64,000 bases of DNA from Amphiprion ocellaris (lineage: Eukaryota > Chordata > Actinopteri > Pomacentridae): contig NC_072770.1 of the NCBI RefSeq assembly GCF_022539595.1, positions 22,185,304 through 22,249,303 of the forward strand, in the 5' to 3' direction. A program made the translations under genes and the position numbers. Of the stretch, positions 11,071 through 21,000 are shown one piece after another (the stretch's first letter is position 1; the number at the start of each line of letters is the position of its first letter). The notes beneath the pieces are model-generated. The model was given only the letters and a program-made list of their open reading frames with translations. It was not told the origin of the DNA and did no database searches.

Positions 11071-12479
11071 CAGTGTTTCTCAACTGGTGGGTCGCGAGCC
11101 TTTTTCTAAAAAGAGAGAAAAATAAAGATAATCCAATTTAGTGGCGAGTCATTGTAGTTCCCCTCCGCACCCGCAGGGGGTCGTCGTGTCAGCAGCGACC
11201 GGTGAGGACACTCGTATTACTGTAGAAGAAACTGCATGTTTTCATAGCAACAGCAGCATGGCTAAACGCAAGTACGACAGCGAGTACATTAAATATGGAT
11301 TTTCCTACATCGAAGACAAAGGAGTCCAAAAGCACGCATCTGAATAAACTTTTCGAGCGGTTTAGCGACTACTTTCCCGATAAACAACCCGAGGACGACT
11401 GGGTGCGCGACCCGTTTGGAATAAACATGGAAAGCATCACGTTGCCTAGCAGCGATGAATGTCAGCTGGTGGAGCTATCATGTGACCGCACTCTCAGAAA
11501 GAAATTCACAGAGGTAAGCCTTTCCCAGTTCTGGTGCAACGATGTGATGAGAGAGTATCCCTCCATTGCTAGTCGAGCTGTAAAAATCCTCCTACCATTC
11601 AGCACCACATACCTCTGTGAATGTGGCTTCTCAGCTCTTGTTCAGCTGAAAACAAAATACCGAAATAAACTGAACATTGAGCATGACCTCAGAGTTGCTT
11701 TATCATGCATACAGCCAGATTTTGAGACTCTTGTAAAGGCCAAAAAGCATCCTCAGCTAAGCCGTTAGAACTTCATGTAGTTCTGCAGTACTTTTATTGT
11801 GACTTGTGACTTTTGTTTATTTGTAAGTGCTTAAAAACACACTTTTCTTTCAATATTGCACACTATTTTTTCCCCAAATATTGGCTTTCAAATATAGTTA
11901 AGCCCTTTGAAAAATGTTTTATTGTGTTTACATTTTGAGATTGATCAGAACATTAAGCATTTCTTCACTTTAATAATTTGTTGAATGCACTTCATCAGTT
12001 TTCATGTTTTGGACTCTTTTGCACATATTTCTATACATAGTTTCTCCAGCTACAACAGCAATGTTGCAGACTTGTGCAGTATTATGAGAAGCTACTGGTT
12101 TTGTTGACTTGCACTTTTTTTGTAGAAAAAAAAATGCACTTTTATATATCCTGAGAACTACTTGAGGCTATTGTTCTACTTGTTTCAAAGTCCTCAGTAC
12201 TTGAATTAGTATTGCTGCTTGATTTTTTTAAAGATAAAGATAAAGTTCTTTATTTCTCCCCACTCCAGGGGAAATTTACATTGTTACAGCAGCTTTATTT
12301 ACAATATATACAAGGGTGGATTTTGAGTTGTTGTGAAGTACTTGAGTTCAGGTTTAAAAGTTTTGTCTTCGAACGCTCAATCAATAAATTGTTGATTTTT
12401 GGAGAAATATTGTTTGGGTCACGACTTGTCATTTCAGTTTTATGGTGGGTCCCAGGCCCAGACCAGTTGAGAACCACTG
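11071..12479 (+). mobile_element. hAT (Charlie-like) transposon, internally deleted
   Basis: Terminal inverted repeats of 18 bp match at 17 positions (left from 11071, right ending 12479; both begin CAGTG.TTCTCAACTGGT). They are flanked by an exact 8-bp duplication CTCTAAAG at 11063-11070 and 12480-12487, the hallmark of hAT insertion. The 1,409-bp element keeps only the start and the C-terminal part of a transposase. An AT-rich stretch at about 12229-12312 resembles the 3' tail of a fish LINE and may be a nested insertion. Confidence 0.93.
11260..11768 (+). pseudogene. Remnant hAT transposase (ZBED5/SCAND3-like)
   Basis: The start MAKRKYDSEYIKYGFS (from 11260) matches the N terminus of this hAT group and stops at 11345-11347. 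A second frame opening at 11295 carries the C-terminal part: LSQFWCNDVMREYPSIA, ILLPFSTTYLCECGFSAL, TKYRNKLNIEHDLRVALS, ending at 11768. This is the hAT dimerisation region. The BED zinc finger and most of the catalytic core are missing and the two parts are in different frames, so no active transposase can be made. Some host genes derive from this group, but the broken frame argues against domestication here. Confidence 0.88.
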
Positions 12480-12487
12480 CTCTAAAG
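12480..12487. repeat. Right target-site duplication of hAT element
   Basis: CTCTAAAG, identical to 11063-11070, directly after the right inverted repeat. Confidence 0.92.
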
Positions 12488-15400
12488 CAGTCAGATTTCC
12501 CTATTGTAGCTCCTGGCGAGCATCTGGAGGAGAACAGTAGAGCCATGGTGTGAGGTTTTAGATTTCTCTGTCTGTGAATAAAAGCCTCACAGTGTCGTTA
12601 CATCTGAGAAACTGGATCGTGTAACAACTGAAATACCTGTTTTCAATAAGTCGTGTTATTTTTGTGCTTTCTAAAGTCTAAGATCTGTAGGGGTCCAGGA
12701 ACAGATTCCACCCCCTCTTGGTTACTTCTGAGGAATTAAAAAAAGAAAAATAACCTTTGGTTTTTTAAGTAAATATTTTGAAGAAGACAAAGGAATCCCA
12801 ACAATGCTCAAGACTTGGTGCAACACAGAACTTTGAAGACAAGAAAGAGATGTCTGTTTGTCTGCGTAAATCTCACAGCCTGTGCATGTATGTGTTTTGT
12901 TTATCGTACCCGTACATACAAAAAAATATGTGAGAAATTGTCCAAAAAAAAATCTCAATGCAGGCAGTGAAGGGAGGATGGAAGCAAGTTATGTTTGGTT
13001 ATGAATTTAACAGTCTGATGGCAGCGAGGACGGCGCTGCCCTGAGCCTGACAGCCCTGGAAATGCTATTCTGGTAATGTTTTCCAGAAGTCAAAAGACTG
13101 CAAAGTTTGCGGTGGGGATGAGCATGGTCCTGCATAATTTCATGGGTCTCCTTCAAGCATCTCCAGTGGTGAATGTCCTGGAGAGCTGGTCTTTTTATTG
13201 CCTGTGAGAAATTATGCTGTTTACATCACCTGCTGTATAGCTTTACAGTCCCGGGCAGCGCAGCTTGGACGCCACACAGTGATGCAGCTGCTGCGGTTAC
13301 TCTCAGTCCATGTAAACTCGGCACATGTTAATGGAGGATGTTTGGAGCCATGTTGAATTCCCATCAGCAATACTGACCCAAAGGAGCTAAAAACCGCTGA
13401 CTCTCTCCACTTTAGGCATATTGATCAGAGTGTTTCCTCCTTCTCCTTGTTACTTCCTGAAGCTCACCATCATCCTATTTATGTGGTCTGGTCACTGCGT
13501 TAAAGGATTCTGCTTTCTGTGGAGACTTAACACTGGCCATGGTTATATTTATACACACACGAAACCAGGTTTATGAAAGGCATGGAAAGAAATCATCTTA
13601 AAAAAAAAAAAAAAGCCTACATACTTGTAGCTGGCAAAAAAATGGATTTTCCCATAAAACTGACATTTTTTTTAACCAAGACTTTTTTGCGCATTTTTAA
13701 CATTTAATGCTTTGTAGGAAAACCTGTCATTCTTTACTTTGCACATGTGCCAGAATTTTACAAACATCCTGCTAGATGGTATTTAAGAAATCAGGCCACT
13801 TCTAAAATGCAGAAATAATCAGACAATCTTTCTTTTACCTCCATGAAAACACTGTAAGTGACTATGCTGATAGCTGTGGTGTTGCTCCAAAGTGATAAAA
13901 GTGAGGCCCTGCTGCGCCACTCAGTTAAGTGTGATCAGCTTTTAACATGCAGTGTTGGATGTTTGGAGTGCTGAGAATAAGAGTGGAGGAAGTGCCCATC
14001 TTCACCACCAGTGGCCTGCCTGTCAGCAAGTCCAGGATTCAGTTGCTCGCAGTGGTGCTTGGACGTGCTCCCCGAGGGTGAATGGAATTATAATGAATGG
14101 TGCGTCGTAATCAACAACATTCTCAAACACTTCATATTCCTCTTGTCCAAGTGAGACTGAGTAGTGTGGGGTTAAGATGAGGCATCCTCAGTTGATCTAA
14201 TGCTAAATGCAAAGTGCAGACTGTCTTGCCTGGGGGAAGCGGCTCTGTGAGGGTTTTGAGAGGCTGCCTGAGGCATCTCATGATGACAGATGTAAGTGGA
14301 ACAGGGAGGCAGTCCCTCAGGCAGGATATCCTGAGTTTCATAGACATAGCATAGATGCAGGTTGCATTGCACTAAAGCATTACAAAAAAAGGAGTAGTCA
14401 AAGATTCAGTGTATCCACCAGGACATCTGCCAGCTGATCAGTACATGTGCATGCTTTCAGACTCTAACTAGAGTATACTGTCAGGTACTTTAAGTGGGCT
14501 GGTGCACCTGACAGGTCTGGGCACTGCGAGTGCTCGGAGACATTCTAGCTCTTACTGTAATTCCAAAAACATGTGTAAGACAGCTTCAGTTTGTTTAGGA
14601 GAGAGGCAGGTACATGTGACACACAGCTGGGCTTCTCTCGGTGGCTCTGCAGTTGTCCTCAGACCACCAAAGCTGTCCTTGAATTTCAGTTTATTACTTA
14701 CCGTTAAGTGCTACAATGCAACAACAGTGTTTCTAAACAGTACTTAAATCTGAAGCTCTTCGCTCTGCAAGGTGTGTCAATTCAGTAAGTTATCTTTTTT
14801 TGTTTTACTGCATCTTATTGCACAGCTTGACTAACAACATCATAACATGTTATAATGAACCAATGTTCCAGTACACCAAAAATGCACATCCTGTAAATAT
14901 GCATGCAAATTATAGCTCAGTGAGCATACTAAAGTGTGTGTTAAGCTCATGCTTACATGTCCTCTACTGCCATTTTCCGCAACGGAATAACCTAAAGTCA
15001 GCTCTGGTTGTCCTCAAGGCATATTTCACTATGAGCTCCATTACTACAAGTTATTTATGTCTCTGCACCAGTGCCACGAATGCTAATTCCCATAGTTTTA
15101 GTGGGTCAAGTGTTTCTGATTTATGATTTCCACTCTCGTCGTTTCCAAACAGCGAGCCAGCTCACAGCGCAGGGCTGGAGCATCTGAGGACACAAAATGG
15201 CTGGGCGGGGATACATGTCTGACATGGGTGTCGTGAGGCCAAATAAATCCCTGTTAATAGAACGGCTTGATCCAGTGCTGGTGCCAGACTTGGAAAGGGC
15301 CCAAGCCACAGTACAAGGATCGACTCTGCAAGCGTGAACCTAACACCCACACACTTTACTACCAGTTACTGCACATGAATCAACACTTAATAAGCTTATG

Positions 15401-16480
15401 ACACGTCTTAGGTGTTGGCGGCGCTCAGGATATGCAAGTTCTGAGGTGCAAGATAGAATGCAAAGCTGGCATAAACAAGTCGAGCTGACAGTGAACTTTG
15501 CTCGCGTCCTTGGGGTTTATGGTGCGAGCCTAATTGTTGAGTGGCCTGTGCTCTTTAGCCAAACAGTGGGCACACAGGGTATAAAAGTGCAATGTGGAGT
15601 GGAGTAGACTATTTGGAGAATGTTTGCTGTAAAAAAAAAAAAAAAATCCTTGGTATTTTGGAGGCAAGGCAGTGCTGGAAGGGGATTTAGAGAGCAGGAC
15701 AACAGTGCAGGTCATACGGCATACAGGATCAATGTGGGGATAAATAGAAGGTTTGTGAGGTGGCAAATACCAGACACAAATTTTATAAACAGAGGTAACT
15801 GTGTAGCTTGTTGCTACAATTTGTAAATTCTACGACACTGCCTATGTATTTTTAATTGCTATGATAATCCCATTTGACATTGACTCAGCTGTTTAAACAC
15901 GTTGCTGTTCCTAGTTTTTCATTTTAAAAAAAAATTTAACATTTAAAAAATATATAGGAGATGAGGCAGAAATAGTACAAAGTTTAAACTCTGTGCTTGA
16001 AGATGTAAAATGAGAAGAAAACATTGGCTCTCACTGCTTGAAAGGCAGCTTCTGTTGTAGCCCAAGAAATTCACAATAATTGTATTGTCTTTGCAATCTG
16101 CACAGATCTGCTGCTTGTTTTCATGATTACTTGGAAGAGGATGTATGGGACCGGATGGGGCCCTCCTCTTTCTTTCCCTCTCCCCTTCTTATCTGAGGCC
16201 TTTACAGTGTTTACATTATAGACACACCTCTGACCTTCACCCAGGGCCCCTCAGCCAGCTCTTATACCTCACACTCCATGTCCATTCCAGCCACATACCA
16301 GAGATCCTATATGCTCAGGACAAATGTCATCTAGATTAATAAGCATGCAAAGACAAATATGTGTTTTTTTTAAAAGGACATGAGTGCAACATACCGACAG
16401 GATCTGACCGCAGCCTAGTTGTTTACTCGTCTATTTTTAGCATACTCTGCCATCTCTCATGCATTGCGAATGTATGGCAA
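12488..16480. other. Intergenic region upstream of vdr promoter
   Basis: No gene recognised. It includes poly(A)-type runs near 13600 and 15631, and a LINE-like remnant at about 13000-13200. Scattered short ORFs have no recognisable domains. Confidence 0.65.
13000..13200 (+). repeat. Possible degenerate fish LINE 3' fragment
   Basis: Wording such as TTAACAGTCTGATGGCAGCG followed by GGGGATGAGCATGGTCCTGC and AATGTCCTGGAGAGCTGG resembles interspersed repeats that I know from teleost genomes. No tail or target duplication was seen, so family and limits are uncertain. Confidence 0.35.
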
Positions 16481-16952
16481 CATCGCCATGCAGCGGCATT
16501 GCTCTCCAGCCTACCACCGTACTGCAGAGTAGACACACCCCTCCAATACGCACGCCTCACTGCACACATTTGCAAAGTGTCAAAGAAACCGTGGAGCAAA
16601 AGGCACGAACACGCAGATCCCCGCGTAACTCGTGGTCACCGTGTCAGCGGCGTGTTATCAATCGAGGACGGTGAGGTGTCTCGTTATAATTTGCTTTTAT
16701 TTGATCCACCTCGAGCTCATGCACGGAGCTGCGAACAAAAGACGCAAAATCGAGACGCTTCCCCCTCCTCTCCCAGACCCCCCATCCCCACCCTGCTGGG
16801 GACACTGTAAACCGTGCGCGGTGTCGGCACGGTAATCCCACCCCTCCTCCTCACCGCGCACACACCGGCTCTCCGTTGATTCAGAGATCAGAGGCGACTC
16901 GGTGTTGCTTTAAACCTCACGCGGTCAAAGTTGTTTACCTCTTCGTTACCTC

Positions 16953-16960
16953 TGACGTCA
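16953..16960. promoter_or_regulatory. Perfect CRE palindrome TGACGTCA
   Basis: Exact 8-bp CREB/ATF consensus within the CpG-rich region, about 200 bp upstream of the inferred transcription start. Confidence 0.7.
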
Positions 16961-17084
16961 CGACACACCCCTGTTTGAGGGGGCAGCGCCTCCGCCTAAC
17001 GAGCACCGCCGCCGACCAAGCAGACCGGGGCTGGACCGCGACGTTACCAACCACAACACGGGAGCCGCGCCGAGCCCACCTGTG

Positions 17085-17090
17085 ATTGGT
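17085..17090 (-). promoter_or_regulatory. Inverted CCAAT box (ATTGGT)
   Basis: GTGATTGGTTACC context, a typical NF-Y site, about 55 bp upstream of the GC box. Confidence 0.55.
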
Positions 17091-17143
17091 TACCGTAGGG
17101 GCTGGGGGGGAAATCCCTCTTTCCCGTAGAGGTACTAGGGAGG

Positions 17144-17149
17144 GGGCGG
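17144..17149 (+). promoter_or_regulatory. GC box (GGGCGG)
   Basis: Sp1-type GGGGGCGG core at 17142-17149, shortly upstream of the candidate first exon. Confidence 0.5.
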
Positions 17150-17159
17150 TGCATAACAA

Positions 17160-17227
17160 AAAGTAATGGCCATCTATTTGGGTCCTGAAGAAGGAGGAAT
17201 AGCCTGTTTCTTGTCGGACTACCGAAG
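17160..17227 (+). other. vdr: Candidate vdr leader exon U1
   Basis: A stretch after the GC box ends in a good donor (AAG before GTGTGT at 17228). The transcription start is not defined, so the left limit is approximate. It includes an ATG at 17166. Support is positional and by splice consensus only. Confidence 0.35.
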
Positions 17228-17582
17228 GTGTGTTTGACTTTTCTCCATGTTAGCGCGTACGTGTAGCCGTTAGTGACACCGGGCGGCGTTTCGACCGTGT
17301 CGCCGCCGTCGTATTTCGGTTGCCCTGCGGTAGCAGAACGGTTAATAAGCTGGCTGAACTTGGCGCCGCGTTTTAGGGTTAAAGCAGTCAGCTAGCCACG
17401 CTAACGCTAGCTACTACCACCAACCAACCAACCGCCGCTGCTGCCGTGCGAGCCAGCGTCTGGAAGGGCGGACGAGTTTGACGTTTTCTCCCCCCCCTCC
17501 TCAGAAGTCTCCTCACATTTCTTGAGTTTTCTGGTCTCTGCGCGGTCGTCTCTCCTTCCGAGCTAAACCTACCAGAGTCAAC

Positions 17583-17636
17583 ATGGAGGAGACACTTTGC
17601 GAGAGCATGAAGACGACGGCGACTGACGACGACTAA
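17583..17636 (+). other. Upstream ORF, 17 codons
   Basis: ATG in good context (CAACATGG) opening MEETLCESMKTTATDDD, then TAA. It would precede the vdr start in transcripts with this leader exon. Encoding of a stable peptide is unlikely; a translational brake is the more plausible role. Confidence 0.4.
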
Positions 17637-17662
17637 AGAGGATTAAAAGCAACTCGGTCTTG

Positions 17663-17677
17663 ATGGGGGAAAGTTGA
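17663..17677 (+). other. Upstream ORF, 4 codons
   Basis: ATG GGG GAA AGT TGA, ending one base before the candidate donor of leader exon U2. Confidence 0.35.
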
Positions 17678-17970
17678 GGTGAGGTATGAAACTCGCATGC
17701 ACAGGAGGAATGCTAAAGTCGAGAGTTGAGTTGTTGTCATTTCTGTTGCTTAACACCTCCGAAGAAGCAGATCAGCACAGTTTAACTCTGCCGTTTTATC
17801 AGGGTGTTTGCCTACGTAGTTGCTCAACTGCTATATGATTACCACTGAGTGTATATATTGCTGTTGAAAATAGTTCAGCGTTACATAAACAGAGCAACTG
17901 CAGGTCAGGTACTAGGGTAAAGGCCCACTCACTGACTTGCGACATGCCATTTTGCTTTTGTATTGAACAG

Positions 17971-18044
17971 GATTAACAACTTGGGATAAACTGAAGAAAG
18001 GTTTCAAGTCTCACCTATTGTGCAAGGGCATGCTAAAACCACAG
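17971..18044 (+). other. vdr: Candidate vdr leader exon U3
   Basis: Acceptor TATTGAACAG (17961-17970) and donor CAG-GTGAGT (GT at 18045) bracket 74 bp. It ends with ATG CTA AAA CCA CAG (18030-18044). When joined to the exon at 29671 (TGATGG..) this forms a 5-codon upstream ORF stopped by TGA that overlaps the receptor ATG. Confidence 0.45.
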
Positions 18045-21000
18045 GTGAGTCTTTTCTTTTTGCTTTTAAGTCCTACCTGGATTTGTGCGCTCTTGTTGAT
18101 TGACAGTGAAGTTGTCTAATCACACGTGATTAAAGTGTAACTTTTGCTGCATTAAAGTTCAGCATTATGCACAGATTTTCTGGGATTGTTCTCATGACTT
18201 CACAGCTGTACTTTGGTTGTTATGAATTCATCCACTCATACCATTTGAAAATAAATCCCAGAGGAATAAGCCAGTACTTGGTTAATTGAGTGTGACCTGT
18301 AGAGACATGACCTAAATCAGTGACACTCCAAACACCAAAGGACTGAGGCTTGACTTTAGATGTTGTGTAATAAAATCTGCAGAAGGGAACAGAAAGTTTG
18401 CCAATGTTATCCAATTACCTATAAACCGATTTTATCTGAAATGAAAAATATAAAAGCATTCAAAGCTGTTAATATTTAATTTTAAAAGTTACAGAATTTT
18501 TAAACAGACTGCTACCTGTCTAGACACATTTAATTGAACACACTGAATTTTTAATTTGCAGAATAAGATATTGATAAGCTGCAAAATTCCGCTCTTTTGT
18601 CTTTGCCTGTATGAGTCCGTGTATTACAGTTATTTTGTCACTCCCAAAAACACCATATACACAGTTGCTTTGTAGAATTATTTATGTCTCTTAAAAGTAC
18701 TTATGTTTTTACACCATAGGCCCTACTTACCTAGTCATGGTGAACGGAGCCATTGGATGATAATGACATCATTAATTACTACAAGTCTCTTGTCTCATTT
18801 AAGTGTGAAATTTCAGCAATCTCCAGCTCTTCCCTGCCTCCACTGTTCATCTCTGAGAAGTAAATTTAAAAGGAACAAGTACAACTAACAACATGTTGTA
18901 TTATATATTTGCCCCCCCCTTCCATTTATGCTGAAAAATAGCAGGCATATAGAGTATACATTTATAAAGAAAGGTGACAAATTAATGGAAAAACCAGAAT
19001 AAATAAGTGGAGATACACAACAAAGGCAAATGCTTCCACACAGGTGAACTGCACGGTACAATTAGGCAGTTAACATTCAGTCATGCTCTGTGGCGTGTGT
19101 AAAAAATGCAAACCCAGCTGATTCAGATTTTGCATCAAGAGGAAAGAAAAGTGACTTTGGAAGAGGGTTAATTGTTGGGGCACAGTTAGCAGGAGCTTTT
19201 GTTAAAAAGTGACTAAAATGCCATCTGTATTTAGATCTGTGGGAAAGACGTCAGTAAATAGGATACACAGTTGTGGTCAACAGCACACGTTTGATGATCG
19301 AGATTTTCCTGCCATGGTTTTGATCCACTTGCCCTTTTTAGAAGGAGAGGTTTGTGCAGTTTGATACAAAGTTGTTCTTAGTGATCTCTATATCCTGTCC
19401 TATCTGTCCTTATGGGAGTGGTGATCTCCACAGGGCACGAGAAGTCACTGAAGGGTTTGCTTAGTATAAAAATCAAGTGAATCACATGTTGTGGCCTTCA
19501 TAGTCACCAGCCTGCAACTCAAGGGAACGCTTATTGGAGATTTTAGAACATGTTAGACAGCCCTCTCCACCAGAATCATCGTAACACCAAATGAGTGAAA
19601 ACTTTTTGCAGGAATGGTGTTTATCCATTCGGTAGAGTTATAGAAACTTGGAGAGTCAATGCCAAGTTGCCTTAAAGCTTTTCATCAACTTACTAGAACG
19701 TTTTTTTGATGTGTTTTCCTCTCATTTGTTCCCTCTGTATGTTGTGTTTTTTAGCTGCTTTACTGATTTCGGAAAATTAATTGTATTTCCTATCCCAGCA
19801 TTTTGCTGACATGAGGTCAATGGTCATATGTGTTTTAAATTTTTAATGATATGTACGTTTTAATGATATGGAAATTTACTGAGTAGTGAATAGTATTTGG
19901 GAACTCAACCCAAATGAGGATCAAGTTGTTGGACTGAGTGCAGACCTGCAGTAGGAAGCTTCAAAATGGGCTTGGTTTGTGTCTTTATTGACTGTAACTA
20001 TAGCAGGTTGTTTATGGAGCGATGTGCCGTGGTGATGGTACAGTCCATTAGGTCTCCTATACACTGAAATACCCCACCCCCTCCACCCTTTCGTGACTAC
20101 AGTAATTGGTTGCTTCCTCTTACATATGACCCTATAGAAAGAAAGAGGCTGCTGTACTTAACTGTAAAGACCCACTTGTATGTACCTCTGTGCATACGTG
20201 CTGTTTTCCCACATACGTTCAGTTGCCTTTGAGACTAATGAAGTGTTAACTTTTCCCTAATGTCTTCGGGTCCTCAATTACCTCCTGTGGTTGATGGTTT
20301 CTAGGCCAAACACATCACACAGGTAATATTTGTTGTATATTAAGAGCAAGTCAGGCAGAAAAAATCTTCTAGGAAATCAAAATATATGTCACCGTTTAGT
20401 ATCTAGGGAATTTGATGTATATCCTAATTTCTTTTTAATTCTGCATTGTGTATAAATAGATTACGAATGAAATTTTGGTGTGATTGTATAGTTTTTCACC
20501 TAGCATGAGCAGACTTTTTATTGTAAATACAATTGACAGGCATTTCTTATAGTTTATGTTTTTAATAGAAGTATTGCCTGAAAGAGAGACAGTATTTTAT
20601 GGAGGTTATATAACTTGACTTTTGAGCTAAGTGCTTTTGCACCCACCTCACCCACATGTCTGTAGTCTGTCCGGTTCTGTCCAGTTGGCTTTCTGCGTAC
20701 ACGATCTGTGCTAGAGAATGTGCATTTTCTGTCAAATTCAGCATAGGCATAAACAGGACTTTTGGTGTGTGTTTGAGTGGGCCTCTCCCTGCCTCGTCTC
20801 TTTCCCCTCTCCAGAGTCCAGCAAGGGGCCCAGCAGAAGGGGGCAGGCTGCCGTCACTGCCTCTCTCTCCCCTTGCTGGCCAGCAGCGGGGCCTGGGTGT
20901 TAGTGGGGGGAGCGAGGCGGGTACAGAGACCATAGGGTTGGACACGGGACATGGGACCCCCCCGCCCCTTCCACCCCAGTTTAGCCCATCCTGTGTGGGG

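Larger units (their letters stand above)
17505..17678 (+). other. vdr: Candidate vdr leader exon U2, with upstream ORFs
   Basis: Preceded by a long pyrimidine tract ending CTCCTCAG (17497-17504) and followed by donor GAG-GTGAGG (GT at 17679). It contains two short upstream ORFs: 17 codons at 17583-17636 and 4 codons at 17663-17677. It could alternatively be the first exon if transcription starts nearby. Confidence 0.42.
16480..17700 (+). promoter_or_regulatory. vdr: CpG-rich promoter region, probably of vdr
   Basis: Base composition shifts from AT-rich to GC-rich with many CpG dinucleotides, especially 16600-17640, unlike the flanks. Inside are a perfect CRE palindrome (16953-16960), an inverted CCAAT box (17085-17090) and a GC box (17144-17149), followed by candidate donor sites. 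It lies upstream of, and in the same direction as, the vdr coding exons, with no other coding gene between. Assignment to vdr is by position; the CpG content was judged by eye. Confidence 0.65.

Noticed and set aside
14260..14330. 10-bp inverted repeat CTGCCTGAGG / CCTCAGGCAG
   Set aside because: Short arms with a 40-bp spacer are expected by chance in 64 kb.
16361..16810. 149-codon plus-strand frame at the edge of the CpG-rich region
   Set aside because: No recognisable domain; open frames arise easily in GC-rich promoter DNA; no matching splice structure.
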